Shown here one piece after another: positions 17,117 through 26,690 of a DNA stretch of 64,000 bases. Position 1 is the first letter of the stretch. The number at the start of each line of letters is the position of its first letter. The notes beneath the pieces are model-generated. The model had not been told where the DNA came from. It searched no databases and worked only from the letters and a program-made list of their open reading frames with translations. The translations under genes were made by a program, and so were the position numbers. Source of the stretch: SMYC01 sp965197495 (GTDB taxonomy: Bacteria > Acidobacteriota > Vicinamibacteria > Marinacidobacterales > SMYC01); NCBI GenBank assembly GCA_965197495.1, contig OZ240210.1, positions 7,874,001 through 7,938,000 on the forward strand, given 5' to 3'.

Positions 17117-18255
17117 TTAGTGAGCCTCGATTAGCGTCGGGAGGCTCGTGGCGCCGGTGCGGTCCACATCTGCATCGATCGAGATCTCGTTTCGTGGAGC
17201 AGAAAAAGGGGGTACCCCAGGTATGGACGCCGCCGCGAGAGTGGCTTGTGCGGCATTAAGGAGCGTCGTTTTCTCCGTCGGCGGGTTGATCCAAGCCTGA
17301 GGAGGCAAAACGGGAGGTTGTGGCGTTCCGCGAACGAAGCGTTCGGGATGAGTCCGATGAGCTTCGAGAAGGATCTGGCGCCGAGCGGTGGTGAGCTGTT
17401 CGGCGCGACCATAGTGAACGTCGGCCGGCGTCATGAAGCCGATTCCTGAGTGCCGGTGCTCGTAGTTGTAGTTGTAGTAGTCGAAGAAACCGCCGCAGAA
17501 CAGCCGGCCGTCTTCGGCGGAACCAAAACGGCTCGGAAACTGAGGACAGTACTTCATCGTCTTGAACTGGGACTCGGAGTAGGGATTGTCGTTCGAGACG
17601 TAAGGTCTGGAGTGGGTCTTGGTAACTCCGAGGTCAGCCAGGAGCAGAGCCACGGGCTTGCTTCTCATCGAGCTGCCACGGTCCGCGTGAAGGGTGAGCT
17701 GGTCGGGTTCAATGTCCTGCTTGCGACAGCTCTCGGCGATGAGGCGTTGCGCGAGCGCCGCACTTTCTCGGTGAGCCAGCATCCAGCCAACCACGTAGCG
17801 GGAGAAGATGTCGAGGATGACGTAGAGGTAGTAGTAGGTCCACTTGACGGGGCCACGAAGCTTCGTAATATCCCACGACCAAACCTGGTTGGGCACTTCG
17901 GCCAGCAGCTCCGGCTTCGTGTAGTTCGGATGGCGCCGTTGGTTCCGGCGCTCTCGGACCTCGCCGTGCTCCTCCAAAATCCGATACATCGTGCGAATCG
18001 AGCAGAGGTAGGTTCCCTCGTCCAGAAGCGTGGCCCACACCTGGGCGGGCGCCTTGTCGACGAACCGCTCACAGTGCGAGGCCCCGAGGACTTACTCGCG
18101 CTCAGTCTCGTCGAGGGCTCGGTGCGGCCGAGGACGCCGCTTCGGTTCGGGCGTCACCTGGCGCCTGCGATACAGCGTGGAACGAGCCACACCCAGAGCC
18201 TCGCAGGCTTCCGTCGTCTGCCCAATCTGCCCCGCCAGCTCCTCGGCCGCCACCA
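17117..18255 (-). pseudogene. IS3 transposase OrfB, nonsense mutation
   Basis: The DDE integrase-type half of an IS3 transposase. The rve domain is clear: QVWSWDITKLRGPVKWTYYY with the first Asp, HADRGSSMRSKPVALLL with the second, and VSNDNPYSESQFKTMKY with the Glu. A TAA codon (plus-strand tta at 18092-18094) replaces the GAA found in copy 2 and splits the frame after RALDETERE. A six-base duplication adds NY in YYNYNYEHRH compared with copy 2. The C terminus (ending SLPTLIEAH) looks original, whereas copy 2 is frameshifted there. Confidence 0.88.
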
Positions 18256-18284
18256 TCAGTCGTTCTCGTAGCTGTCGAGTGGAT

Positions 18285-18722
18285 TCAGGGGGACCCCCAG
18301 TAATTCGGAGGTTTTTTTTGGGTCTCCAACATCGTCTCCACCCGAGCCAGGCGACGTTGGAGCCGGGCGTTCTCGCGCTCGAGCTCCTTGACCCGTGGAT
18401 CCTCGGCCTTTGCCTTCCGGCCTCGCTTTCTCGACGCCAACCCCGCTTTGGCGACCTCGTCACGTTGGCGGCGCCAACTCAATAAATGCGACGAGTACAG
18501 GCCCTCTCGACGCAGAAGAGCAGCAACGTCACCGTCACCCTTGCAGGCATCGGCCTCACGCACTATCCGCAGCTTGTACTCCGCGGTAAAGCGTCGACGC
18601 TTCGCTTGCTCGCTCACTTCGGGATCCGGGACCCCCCCCGCATCGCGGCCGGCGGGATATCCAGTCGCCCTACGGGCTCCCTCCGATCCCGCCGAGGTCT
18701 CTCTCTCAATCAACATACTCAT
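18285..18722 (-). CDS. IS3 transposase OrfA
   Basis: A 145-residue DNA-binding subunit. Residues 40-90 form the IS3 helix-turn-helix (RRRFTAEYKLRIVREADAC ... VAALLRREGLYSSHLLSWRRQ), and 100-135 a leucine-zipper-like coiled coil (VKELERENARLQRRLARVE) used for multimerisation. A run of eight A residues (plus-strand T at 18312-18319) lies near the end of the gene; dropping one A would fuse OrfA to OrfB. The start at 18722 is the first ATG after a weak purine-rich site. Confidence 0.85.
   Translation of the reverse strand: MSMLIERETSAGSEGARRATGYPAGRDAGGVPDPEVSEQAKRRRFTAEYKLRIVREADACKGDGDVAALLRREGLYSSHLLSWRRQRDEVAKAGLASRKRGRKAKAEDPRVKELERENARLQRRLARVETMLETQKKPPNYWGSP
18312..18319 (-). promoter_or_regulatory. 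A8 slippage tract between orfA and orfB
   Basis: Eight consecutive A (on the coding strand) in ccaaaaaaaacctcc. It is preserved in copy 2 (30586-30593). Removing one A joins the OrfA and OrfB frames, so transcript slippage or +1 frameshifting here would make the OrfAB transposase. Confidence 0.55.
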
Positions 18723-20402
18723 GCATTGATCCTCCTCCGCCCTCTACACTAATTTCAAGGGGCGAAGTGTCTCAGCGATGTTGGCACAGAGGGGTCGTCG
18801 CGAATGTCCAGCTTGAAGTGCTTGCCGACTTTGTACTTGTTGAGAACTTTGCCTACCCGCACACCGATTTTATCTTTACCATGCAGCTGACCTCGCCCGA
18901 TCCGTTGGCGAATCCGTTCCAACTGCTTAACGATCGTCCCCATGTGTCGCTTCCACCGCTGGAGCCGTTTGTTGGCGAGCTCAGAGTTGCCGTTGGCGAG
19001 GCGCGAGGCGTCGGCAGCCATCGTTGTCTCGTCTAGCTCGAAGTCGAAACCGTCGTCACGGATGTCGAGCCTATAGTACTTGCCGACCTTGTACTTGTTG
19101 AGGAGCTTTTTCACCGTAGCACGGATGTCCTCCTTGCCCTGCAAACGGCGCCGCTCGACCATCCGACAAACCTTCTCCAGCTCCTTGCAGGTTGCTTCGA
19201 GCAGAGCACGACGCTTGTGACGCCGCCTCTCGGCCAGCTCCGGATTGCGGCAAGCGACCAGCCTCTCGTTGGGGAAATCCGGGTGCGTCAACTCAAACAG
19301 GTTCCGCCTGTCGAATAGCCCCATCTGGATCACCCCATCGTTAATGAGCTTGCGAATCGGTTCGGGACGCAGAGCGGTAATCCAGTCGATACCGTCCATC
19401 TCCCGTAACTCGTCGATCTGGGTCTGGGTGATCATTCCGCGGTCGCCCACCATCACAAACTGCTCGATGCCGAACCGCTCTTGCGCATTTTCTACCTGAG
19501 GCAACAGCGTTTTGGGATCGCCCGTGTTGCCCTCAAAGACGGATACCGACACGGGGATGCCGCGTTCGTTGGTCAGCAGGCCGTAGTTGACCTGCAGCTT
19601 GCCTTTCTTGCCGTCACGGTTGTATCCGAGCCTGGCCAGCGGACAACTCACCCCCTCGAAGTAGCTTGAGGTTAGGTCATAGAGCGCGAGGCCGTCGTTT
19701 TGGAGATGGCGCGCCGCGAGTTTCTTTTCGATGACCTCCTGGCGTTTGAGAACCCAGTCCATGGCGGCATAGAGATCGTCTTCGTCGGCATCGCTCACCC
19801 CCAGGATTTCGGGCAGTGTGGTTGTGTGCCACCACAGGCTAGTCGCCAGCTTCGACTGCGGTTCGAGGATCCGGGCGACTACCATGGCCACGACCAAATC
19901 CCGCTCTGGTGAGTGTCGAGAGCCAACGAGCTTTTCGAAACCGAGCTGTCTCATGGCACTGAGCACCGCGTCGACGTGGCCATGGTGCCGGGAGCCGTTC
20001 TCGACGATTTCGAAGGCGTCTTCGAGCGAAACGAGCTTTTGCCCCTTGAGTATGCGTCGGATGGCATCGACCTGCTCGCTCGGCAGTTTGGACAGGTTGG
20101 CAAGTGTGCGCTTGCGCGGTTTCTTGCTCTTGGCATCCCGATAGGACTCACGGAGCAAAACGGCGGGTTTGGAGTTGCGGTTGGGCACGATATCGATATG
20201 CATGGCTACTATATACACTATATAGGCATATATAACAATAACAAATAAAATACAACATGGCTACCAATTGCAGGCAAAAATCACACCTCTAGCGCTGTAA
20301 CTCCATGCGACTAAAGGTACTTTACCGAAGCGTGGGAGGGCTTACTGGGCAGAACTTCAGTCTAACCGCTCCCCGTTGCGGCTTTGCGTTGTCTTTACGG
20401 GG

Positions 20403-21500
20403 CTATTTGGAGATCGAGGCGGGCCTGGGCTCGAGCGTATCGGCCTCGGAGATGCTGGCTTTTAGCACTTCGATGACTCTTGGATCGAACTGGGTGGCTG
20501 TGTGGGCTTCCATTTCTCTCAATGCCATCTCGTAGGGCAAGGGAGATTTGTAGGAGCTCGTGCTTGTGATGACGTCGAAGGCCTCGCACACGCCGACGAT
20601 GCGGGCGCCGAGCGGGATGGCCTCTCCCTCGAGCTTATTCGGATAGCCACGTCCGTCCCAACGCTCGTGGTGGTGGAGGATCACCGGGGCGAGCTGTTTC
20701 CAGAAGATGATGTCTTTGATCATCTCGTATCCCAGGAGCGGATGGAGCTCGATGCGCTCGCGCGTCCATTCTGCGTTCGTGTCGAGCTTGAGAAGGCCGA
20801 TATCGTGCAAGAGTCCCGCGAAATAGAGCTCTCGTTGCTCAGCGTCGGACAGGCCGAGACCTGTCGCCACGAGCCGGGCGTAGCGGGCCACTCGGCGCGC
20901 ATGGCCTTCCTTGATTGGAACGTGAGTATCCATGGCTCCGATGAGGATCTCGCTTACGTGGGTGAAGTAATTGTTCTGGGCGTCCTGGAGGCGCACGTGC
21001 TCGATCGATATCGCCGCCTGATCGGCGAGGCTGAACAGAAGAGATTGATCCTCTTCGTCGAACTTGCCGTCGTCCTTCTTGTTGAGAAGCTCGATCACGC
21101 CGATGACGCGTCCTTCGAAAGTCAGAGGCACGCACAGAATGGAACGCGTCACGAACCCACTCTCCCGGTCGAACGCCCCCTCGAAACGCGGATCCGTGGC
21201 GACGTCGTTCACGATCGCCGGCTCGCCGTTCTTGGCTGTCCAGCCGGCGATCCCTTGACCGGGCTCCACGCTCATCGGCTTGACCGCCTGCGCGGCGCAG
21301 CCGCAGGCGGAGTGAAAGCGAAGCTTGCCCTCGTCGTCATAGAGAAGGATGGAGCTGGCTTCCGCCCCAACGGTCTCAGCGGCTGTCTCGACGATAGTCG
21401 ACAATAATACGTCGAGATGAATAATGCCGCGATACGCTTTGGTGACTTCGAGGACCGCGGTCAGTTTCTTGACGTACTCTGCAGGATCGCTCAGTTTCAT
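20403..21500 (-). CDS. GAF/HD-GYP cyclic-di-GMP phosphodiesterase
   Basis: A 365-residue cytoplasmic protein: a GAF domain at about 25-170 and an HD-GYP domain at about 190-345. The metal-binding HD (H232, D233 in LLHDIGLLKL), the HHHERWDGRGYP signature (276-287) and an adjacent conserved helix GARIVGVCEAFDVITS are complete, so it should hydrolyse cyclic di-GMP (family knowledge). The GAF domain suggests allosteric control by a small molecule. Single gene; the IS1634-type element has landed about 40 bases past its stop, so its terminator may be disturbed. A second HD-GYP gene lies at 63327. Confidence 0.92.
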   Translation of the reverse strand: MKLSDPAEYVKKLTAVLEVTKAYRGIIHLDVLLSTIVETAAETVGAEASSILLYDDEGKLRFHSACGCAAQAVKPMSVEPGQGIAGWTAKNGEPAIVNDVATDPRFEGAFDRESGFVTRSILCVPLTFEGRVIGVIELLNKKDDGKFDEEDQSLLFSLADQAAISIEHVRLQDAQNNYFTHVSEILIGAMDTHVPIKEGHARRVARYARLVATGLGLSDAEQRELYFAGLLHDIGLLKLDTNAEWTRERIELHPLLGYEMIKDIIFWKQLAPVILHHHERWDGRGYPNKLEGEAIPLGARIVGVCEAFDVITSTSSYKSPLPYEMALREMEAHTATQFDPRVIEVLKASISEADTLEPRPASISK

Positions 21501-21801
21501 TGAAATACCGGGTTACTGAGACGGAGCAGAGCGACAGCGTCGCCCAATTTGCACGTCAGAATAGCATGCGTCACGAGGAAGCGTCAATCGGTCGTAGCGC
21601 GGCGTCTTCATCTCGCTTTCGGGCTCCGTAGCCGCAAAGTTGATAGACTCGAATGAGCCATGCTATCTTGCTGTGGTATAAGGACGTAGCCCAACTAACC
21701 AATCGAGCAAGCATGGCCGGCAAAGAAAGTCCGTTTGCCAAATTCCTTACCGTTTTTCGAAAGGCGACTTCATATTTCGCCAGGGTGAGGAAGGCGACGA
21801 A

Positions 21802-22506
21802 ATGTACATCGTGCAATCGGGACAGGTTGCCATCCGCAAGATGATTGGCGGGAAGCGCGAGACGGTCAACGTCCTCGAAAAAGGAGACTTCTTCGGCGAG
21901 ATGTCGGTTCTCGAGCGCTTGCCACGGACTGCCGATGCCGAGGTCCTCGAGGATACCGGCGTCATCTCGATCAATAGCGCCACGTTCGGCGAGATGATCC
22001 GCTCCAACCCCGAAATCGCGGTCCGGATGTTGAGGAAGTACTCGATGCGGATGCGGGAATATTCCGAGCAGCTCGAAAAACTCATGGCGGAGCCTGCGGC
22101 CGCGTCGAGCTCGGAACAGGAGCTTCCCGACGTCGACCAGCCGATGCAGACCCCCGAAGGCACGGTCCCGTCGACGGGCACGGCGGCCGCCTATTTCGTC
22201 GCCAAGGAAAGCGGAAAGATCTATCCGATCTATAAAGACGAAGTGCTCATCGGCCGTTACGACTCGGTCACGGGCCATCGTCCCGAGATCGACTTGACGG
22301 ACGAAGACAACAACCGCAACGTCAGCCGCCGCCACGCGCGTCTTCTGTTCAAGGACGATACCTATTACGTCGCCGAAGAAATTGGAACGATGAACGGGAC
22401 CTATATCAACGGTGACCGTATTCCTACCGGAGTCCTCACACCGGTGAAGGACGGCGACGAGGTCACGCTTTGCCGCGTGCCCGTCATATTCAAGACCGCC
22501 GAGTAG
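21802..22506 (+). CDS. cNMP-binding plus FHA protein, 5' end probably frameshifted
   Basis: As read from the ATG at 21802 this is a 234-residue protein with most of a cyclic-nucleotide-binding domain (1-95, containing KGDFFGEMSVLERLPRTA, the phosphate-binding cassette) and an FHA domain (145-230, with IGRYDS, NVSRRHARL and TMNGTYING). The true start is probably ATG at 21713 (MAGKESPFAKFLTVFRK). One A appears to be missing at 21760-21762; restoring it joins FRK to GDFIFRQGEEGDE and completes the domain. As written, translation from 21802 lacks the first strands of the nucleotide-binding fold. The FHA part binds phosphothreonine, linking second-messenger and Ser/Thr-kinase signalling. It is the only host gene on the plus strand between 20 and 64 kb. 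Confidence 0.8.
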   Translation: MYIVQSGQVAIRKMIGGKRETVNVLEKGDFFGEMSVLERLPRTADAEVLEDTGVISINSATFGEMIRSNPEIAVRMLRKYSMRMREYSEQLEKLMAEPAAASSSEQELPDVDQPMQTPEGTVPSTGTAAAYFVAKESGKIYPIYKDEVLIGRYDSVTGHRPEIDLTDEDNNRNVSRRHARLLFKDDTYYVAEEIGTMNGTYINGDRIPTGVLTPVKDGDEVTLCRVPVIFKTAE

Positions 22507-22512
22507 CGCCTC

Positions 22513-24243
22513 TTAGGGTCCTGGATCCCGGTTCGGCCCTTGCGGGCGTCTTTCTCCCTCGGCGGGCTCGCGCCGTGGTACGGGTTGGGGCTCGTAGAGG
22601 ATGCCGGTTCCACTGATCCCGTCGATCACGTGGGGGAGGAGATCCTCGAGCGAGACGTCTGTGCGGCGGATGATACGAGGCGTCAGCGTTAGTACGATAT
22701 CAGTTTCCTCGATCTCCTTCTTGTTGGCGGAGAAGAGCCGGCCGATCAAGGGAACGCTTGCGAGGCCCGGAGTCCCCGTGAGGCTCGTCCGTTCCACGTC
22801 GTTGATGAGGCCTGCGAGGAGGCTCGTCTCGCCGTCGCCGAGGCGCAGAACGGTGTTCACCGAGCGGTTGCCGAATTTCGGCAAGCCACCGAAGCCGGTT
22901 CCGGAGATCGTGCTCAACCGCACTTCGAGGGCGATGCTCACCTGATTGTCGTGATGGACGCGAGGCGTGACCAAAATGTTGACGCCAATATTCTCGTATT
23001 GGAATGTAGTGACGGGCTGTTGCGCCACGCCTCCCGCAGCGATCGGCGTGAACGTCGTGATAGGCACCGGGACCCGTTCGCCGAACTCGGCCTGCGCCGT
23101 TTCGCCATCCACCGCTCTCAGTTGAGGGTTGGCGAGAACGCGCGTGTCGCTATCGGCGCGCAGCAAGCTCAACACCGCGCCGGGTAGACCCGCGGTGAAG
23201 AGATCGCTCGCGCGATAGGGGCTCTCGGTCGCGGTCCCATCCTGTGGAAAAATGCTGGCGCGGATACCACCGTCTTCGGCAGCCGAGCGAAACTGAATGC
23301 CGTACTCGTCCATCCGTGTCCTGTCGACTTCGAGCACTTCGATCTCGACGATGACTTCGCTCCGGCTCTTGTCGATAGAGTTGATGATGGTCTCGGCCGC
23401 GTGGACGCGCTCCGGAGTGTCGACGATCGTAAGCGCGTTGTTGGCGGTGTGCGGCGCGATCCGCCGCGCCCCGAGGACGATCCGCAGCAGATCGATGGTC
23501 TCCTTCAGATCGGCGCTCGAGAGGTAGAACGTTCGCGCGACTTGCTGCTCATATTCCCGGCGCTTCGCCTGGGTGTCCGGGATGATCGTGATGAGATCGG
23601 CGCTCTCCACGCGGTAGAAGTTCCGCGTCGTCGTACAGAGGGAGCGGAAGGCTTCCTCGAAGGTCGCATCCTCGAGATCGATCGACACGTTCTCGTCGCG
23701 GAAGTCGCTGTCGAAGACGACGTTGATGCCCGCCAAGGTCCCGAGCGATAACAGTACGTCGCGAAGGCTCGCGCTGCGAAATACGAAGCTCGCGGGCGCG
23801 ATAGCGCCAGGGGCGAGATCCAGGCTGCCAAAGGGGGCATCTCGAATCTGGCGCTTCAGCGCGGCAAGCGAGCGCCGCTCGGCCTCTTCTCCTCTCTCGG
23901 CGATCGTGTCCTCGAGCTCGCGCAACTGCGCGGCGAGCTGTCGGTCGGTTGGGTTCAACGTGAGCGCTATGTCGAGCTCTTCTTCGGCGCCTCGAAGATG
24001 GCCGAGCGTCATCCTGCGGACGCCTTCGAGCGCGTGGGCTTGTGAAGCGCGCAGCTTTGCGCGCTCGAGATCTTGCGCGATGTGACGCTCGTCCGGCTTC
24101 TCCGCGAGCGCTCGGGTGTAGAGCGCTACCGCCTGATCGTAGCGCCCCGCTTTTTCGGCGATCTCGGCGTCCTTCACGTAGCTCGAGCCGGCGCAACCGG
24201 AGAGCCAAAAAAGGGCGACCGCGAGAGCTAGGGATTTCCGCAT
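22513..24243 (-). CDS. secretin-family outer-membrane protein with N-terminal TPR
   Basis: About 576 residues. A lipoprotein signal (lipobox LSGC) is followed by TPR-like helices (about 25-140), a secretin N0/STN-type domain (about 150-210), an N1-type domain (about 240-300) and the C-terminal secretin beta-barrel domain (about 310-540), with GERVPVPITTF and the signature VPLIGRLFSANKKEIEETDIVLTLTPRII. It should form a gated outer-membrane ring of the type II secretion or type IV pilus class. No other secretion or pilus genes are in the window, so the partner system is unknown. The start ATG at 24243 is preferred over 24249. The tail after 545 is Pro/Arg-rich. lolA lies 25 bases upstream and is co-directional. 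Confidence 0.9.
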   Translation of the reverse strand: MRKSLALAVALFWLSGCAGSSYVKDAEIAEKAGRYDQAVALYTRALAEKPDERHIAQDLERAKLRASQAHALEGVRRMTLGHLRGAEEELDIALTLNPTDRQLAAQLRELEDTIAERGEEAERRSLAALKRQIRDAPFGSLDLAPGAIAPASFVFRSASLRDVLLSLGTLAGINVVFDSDFRDENVSIDLEDATFEEAFRSLCTTTRNFYRVESADLITIIPDTQAKRREYEQQVARTFYLSSADLKETIDLLRIVLGARRIAPHTANNALTIVDTPERVHAAETIINSIDKSRSEVIVEIEVLEVDRTRMDEYGIQFRSAAEDGGIRASIFPQDGTATESPYRASDLFTAGLPGAVLSLLRADSDTRVLANPQLRAVDGETAQAEFGERVPVPITTFTPIAAGGVAQQPVTTFQYENIGVNILVTPRVHHDNQVSIALEVRLSTISGTGFGGLPKFGNRSVNTVLRLGDGETSLLAGLINDVERTSLTGTPGLASVPLIGRLFSANKKEIEETDIVLTLTPRIIRRTDVSLEDLLPHVIDGISGTGILYEPQPVPRREPAEGERRPQGPNRDPGP

Positions 24244-24268
24244 GTGCATGACGGACCTCGTGCTAGGA

Positions 24269-24931
24269 TTACGGAACGTCGCCGGGCTCGTCCGATTGGA
24301 CGACGAAGTCGACGCCTGATGGGATGGTGAAGCGAAACAAAGATTCTGGAAGCTCGATGTCGCGACGGACGTTCTCGAAGGAGAACTCCGTGTGATTACG
24401 TTGCGCGTCGACGAGAACGACCCGCAGGAGCTCGCCAGTCTCGGGAGAGACCTCGATCTCGATGTCCTCGAACCCTTCGTGATGTTTCGTGGGTATCAAA
24501 TGGAGCATAACGCCGCCTCGTCGCGGCTCCTGCTTCGACGTAAAGAACGCGAAGCTGTCGGTCATGCGGCTCGTGCCGGCCAGAAGCTCGAACGGCGAGC
24601 CTTCGCCCATTCCCATGGCTCCTCGAGGATGGTGGCTGACCATGACCTGCTTTTCCATGGGGAGGTAGAAATAGCTGCGGCTGCCGTCCGTGACGAAGAG
24701 CTTCTCTTCGGGCGTCTGATACTCCCACCGCATTCGGCCGGGTTTTTTGACGATGACGCGCCCGCTTTCCTCGAGGGTTTTCCGCAGAACCCGTCTCTCG
24801 TAGCGCTGGGTAAAATCGGCCTCGAAGCCATCGAGCGCGTCGTAATGCGCCTGGATCTTTGTAACGAGCGCCCGAAGCTCGGCGTCCTGGACGGCCGGGA
24901 CCGTAGTGAGAGCCACGAGCAGCGCGAACAT
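24269..24931 (-). CDS. lolA: outer-membrane lipoprotein carrier protein LolA
   Basis: A 220-residue periplasmic chaperone. It has a signal peptide (FALLVALTTVPAVQ), then the LolA fold with YDALDGFEADFTQRY, an RVIVKKPGRMRWEYQTPEEKLFVTDG block (residues 60-90) and a C-terminal ELPESLFRFTIPSGVDFV segment. It carries lipoproteins from the inner-membrane LolCDE complex to the outer membrane. A secretin lipoprotein gene follows directly, which fits a shared lipoprotein route. The upstream region was invaded by IS array 2 about 60 bases from the start, so the native promoter may be gone. The start at 24931 is chosen over 24946 because it begins the hydrophobic segment. Confidence 0.88.
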   Translation of the reverse strand: MFALLVALTTVPAVQDAELRALVTKIQAHYDALDGFEADFTQRYERRVLRKTLEESGRVIVKKPGRMRWEYQTPEEKLFVTDGSRSYFYLPMEKQVMVSHHPRGAMGMGEGSPFELLAGTSRMTDSFAFFTSKQEPRRGGVMLHLIPTKHHEGFEDIEIEVSPETGELLRVVLVDAQRNHTEFSFENVRRDIELPESLFRFTIPSGVDFVVQSDEPGDVP

Positions 24932-24999
24932 AGCCCTATTGTACACACGGTTCGGTGTCGAGAGCTAAAGGGATTCTTGATCTTGCATATACTAACTAG

Positions 25000-26682
25000 T
25001 ACCCGTCCTGAAGCCTGTAAGGGATTGAGAAAAAAGGAGAAATCGCAAATTTAGGGCTAGTCTTCTGAGGGGGTGTCGATTAGGATCGTGTCGTTGAAAA
25101 CATCCGATTCTAAATGACTTAACTCCAAAGGAGACCAGCCCTAAATGCGAAAAACGATCAACCCACAGCCAAATCTACGTGAGCCCTGGCTGGAGCTGGA
25201 GCACGCACGCGAACTCGAAACGATCTCGTCGCTACTCGATGCCCATCCTAAGCTCAATGAGCTGGTACTGCAAGACCTAAGGTCGGTCACCCCACCGGCA
25301 GGGAGCGATGTTGGTCGTGGGGGAATGAGCGCGGAGCAGGTTCTCCGGGCGTTGTTGGTGAAGCAGCTGAATCAGTTCACCTATCGGGAGCTGGCGTTTC
25401 ACTTGGCAGACTCTCGAAGCTATCGGACGTTTTGCCAGCTCGGCATCATAGAGCCGACCCCGTCGAAGTCGACCCTAGCAGCAAACATCAAAGCCGTGAA
25501 GTTCGAAACGCTGGAGCAGATCAACCGAGAGCTGGTGAGCGTTGCCGAGGATGCTGGGATCGAAAAGGGAAGAAAAGTACGAGTGGACTGCACGGTAGTG
25601 GAATCAAACATTCATCCGCCTACAGACTCCGAGCTTCTTTATGACTGTGTTCGGGTTCTCACTCGCGTGATGTGCCGAGTTCGCGAACTGCTGGGTACAG
25701 TAGTGGTCTTCGGCAATCGAACGCGTCGAGCGAAGAGACGTCGACTGGGAGTTCTGAACGCGAAGGATAAGCAACAAAGGCGTCGCGTCTATCGAGATCT
25801 ACTGAAGGTGACGGAAGAAACCTATCGCTCCGCTCAACGCGTTGCAGCACAGTTGGAAGAGTCGGGCTTGACCGAGCCGGTGAAGCGAGCGAGCGCGGAG
25901 AGGATCGCCGCGGATTTTGAGCACTTTCTCGTCCTCACCAAGAAAGTCATCAACCAAACCCAACGCCGAGTGATCGACGAAGAGCGTGTGCCTGCGGAGG
26001 AAAAGGTCGTTTCTATCTTCGAAGAACACACCGACATTATTCGCAAAGACTGGCGCGAGACTCTCTACGGCCACAAGGTGTGTATGACTGGTGGCTCGTC
26101 CTCGATGATTTTGGATTGCGTGATCTTGGATGGGAATCCGTCCGATTCAACTCTCGCGGAAACCATGATCGACCGTCAAGTCGAACTCTACGAACGGGCC
26201 CCGCGCCAGGTTGCCTACGATGGCGCGTTTTCTTCAAAGGCAAACTTGGAAGCCATCAAAGGCAAGGGAGTTGAAGATGTTGCCTTTACCAAGGCTCATT
26301 TCGCGGTGACCGATATGGTCAAGAGTTCCTGGGTCTATCAACGCCTGCGGCGATTTCGCTGCGGAATCGAAGGCGTCATTTCGTTCTTGAAACGAGTCTT
26401 TGGTCTCGACCGATGCACATGGCGCTCATTGCCTTCTTTTAAATCGTACGTATGGAGTTCCATCATCACCTGCAACCTACTGATGATGGCAAGACACTTA
26501 TTATGATAACAACTATTACTCTTCCGCCCCTTATAGCCATGGATTGCTAACAATTCGCCTCTCGTTTCGTCCAAGATTTTCATTCGCTCTCAACCCCACG
26601 AAGCCCCTTCCGAAAACGTATAATACCCACATCTTCGATAGGTCTCTCGCACACCACAAGTTATGGTGTTTCTGGACAGGAA
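25000..26682 (+). mobile_element. IS copy D (intact, 1683 bases)
   Basis: Complete element, same ends as array 1, with an exact 8-base direct repeat ctaactag at both borders (24992-24999 and 26683-26690). Confidence 0.93.
25145..26506 (+). CDS. DDE transposase, ISNCY/IS1182-like (copy D)
   Basis: Intact 453-residue transposase, nearly identical to copy C. Two differences are easy to see: CRVRELL instead of CRARELL (shared with copy E) and IIRKDWRETLYGHK where the others have KDRRETL. The rest, including DCTVVESNIHPP, ILDCVILDGNPSD and FRCGIEGVISFLKRVFG, is unchanged, so it should be active. The promoter must lie in the 145 bases inside the element's left end. Confidence 0.88.
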   Translation: MRKTINPQPNLREPWLELEHARELETISSLLDAHPKLNELVLQDLRSVTPPAGSDVGRGGMSAEQVLRALLVKQLNQFTYRELAFHLADSRSYRTFCQLGIIEPTPSKSTLAANIKAVKFETLEQINRELVSVAEDAGIEKGRKVRVDCTVVESNIHPPTDSELLYDCVRVLTRVMCRVRELLGTVVVFGNRTRRAKRRRLGVLNAKDKQQRRRVYRDLLKVTEETYRSAQRVAAQLEESGLTEPVKRASAERIAADFEHFLVLTKKVINQTQRRVIDEERVPAEEKVVSIFEEHTDIIRKDWRETLYGHKVCMTGGSSSMILDCVILDGNPSDSTLAETMIDRQVELYERAPRQVAYDGAFSSKANLEAIKGKGVEDVAFTKAHFAVTDMVKSSWVYQRLRRFRCGIEGVISFLKRVFGLDRCTWRSLPSFKSYVWSSIITCNLLMMARHLL

Positions 26683-26690
26683 CTAACTAG

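Larger units (their letters stand above)
17077..18792 (-). mobile_element. IS3-family element, copy 1 (1716 bases)
   Basis: Terminal inverted repeats share the core TGAGACACT near each tip (outer bases CGGTACGTGTCAACA and, inverted, CCTCTGTGCCAACA). The insertion made a 3-base target duplication, ggt on the plus strand (17074-17076 and 18793-18795), as expected for IS3. It carries orfA and a nonsense-mutated orfB. Confidence 0.9.
16508..20218 (-). pseudogene. IS1634-family transposase (type 2), split by an IS3 insertion
   Basis: The 5' part (20218 to 18793) holds the N-terminal region, the first Asp (DLTSSYFEG) and VMVGDRGMITQTQ with the second Asp. The 3' part (17076 to 16508) starts DRFSFEIDDTK and carries the LTQVERAFRSFKSMDL block with the Glu. 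Joining the halves across the duplicated acc target gives DDRFSF, against DDSFSF in the other copy (32051-34030), so the gene was intact before the IS3 arrived. Unlike that copy it keeps the normal GDRGM motif. Confidence 0.9.
16429..20361 (-). mobile_element. IS1634-type element, type 2, interrupted by IS3
   Basis: Ends ACTGAAGTTCC (16429) and, inverted, ACTGAAGTTCT (20361), flanked by a 4-base direct repeat ctaa (16425-16428 and 20362-20365). An IS3-family element (17077-18792) is inserted inside its transposase gene. Without that insert it would be about 2.2 kb, like the second copy at 31899-34109. Confidence 0.88.

Noticed and set aside
10065..24991. classical composite transposon with resistance or toxin cargo
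   Set aside because: The enclosed genes are ordinary host signalling and envelope genes; the arrays look inserted, not a single mobilised cargo.
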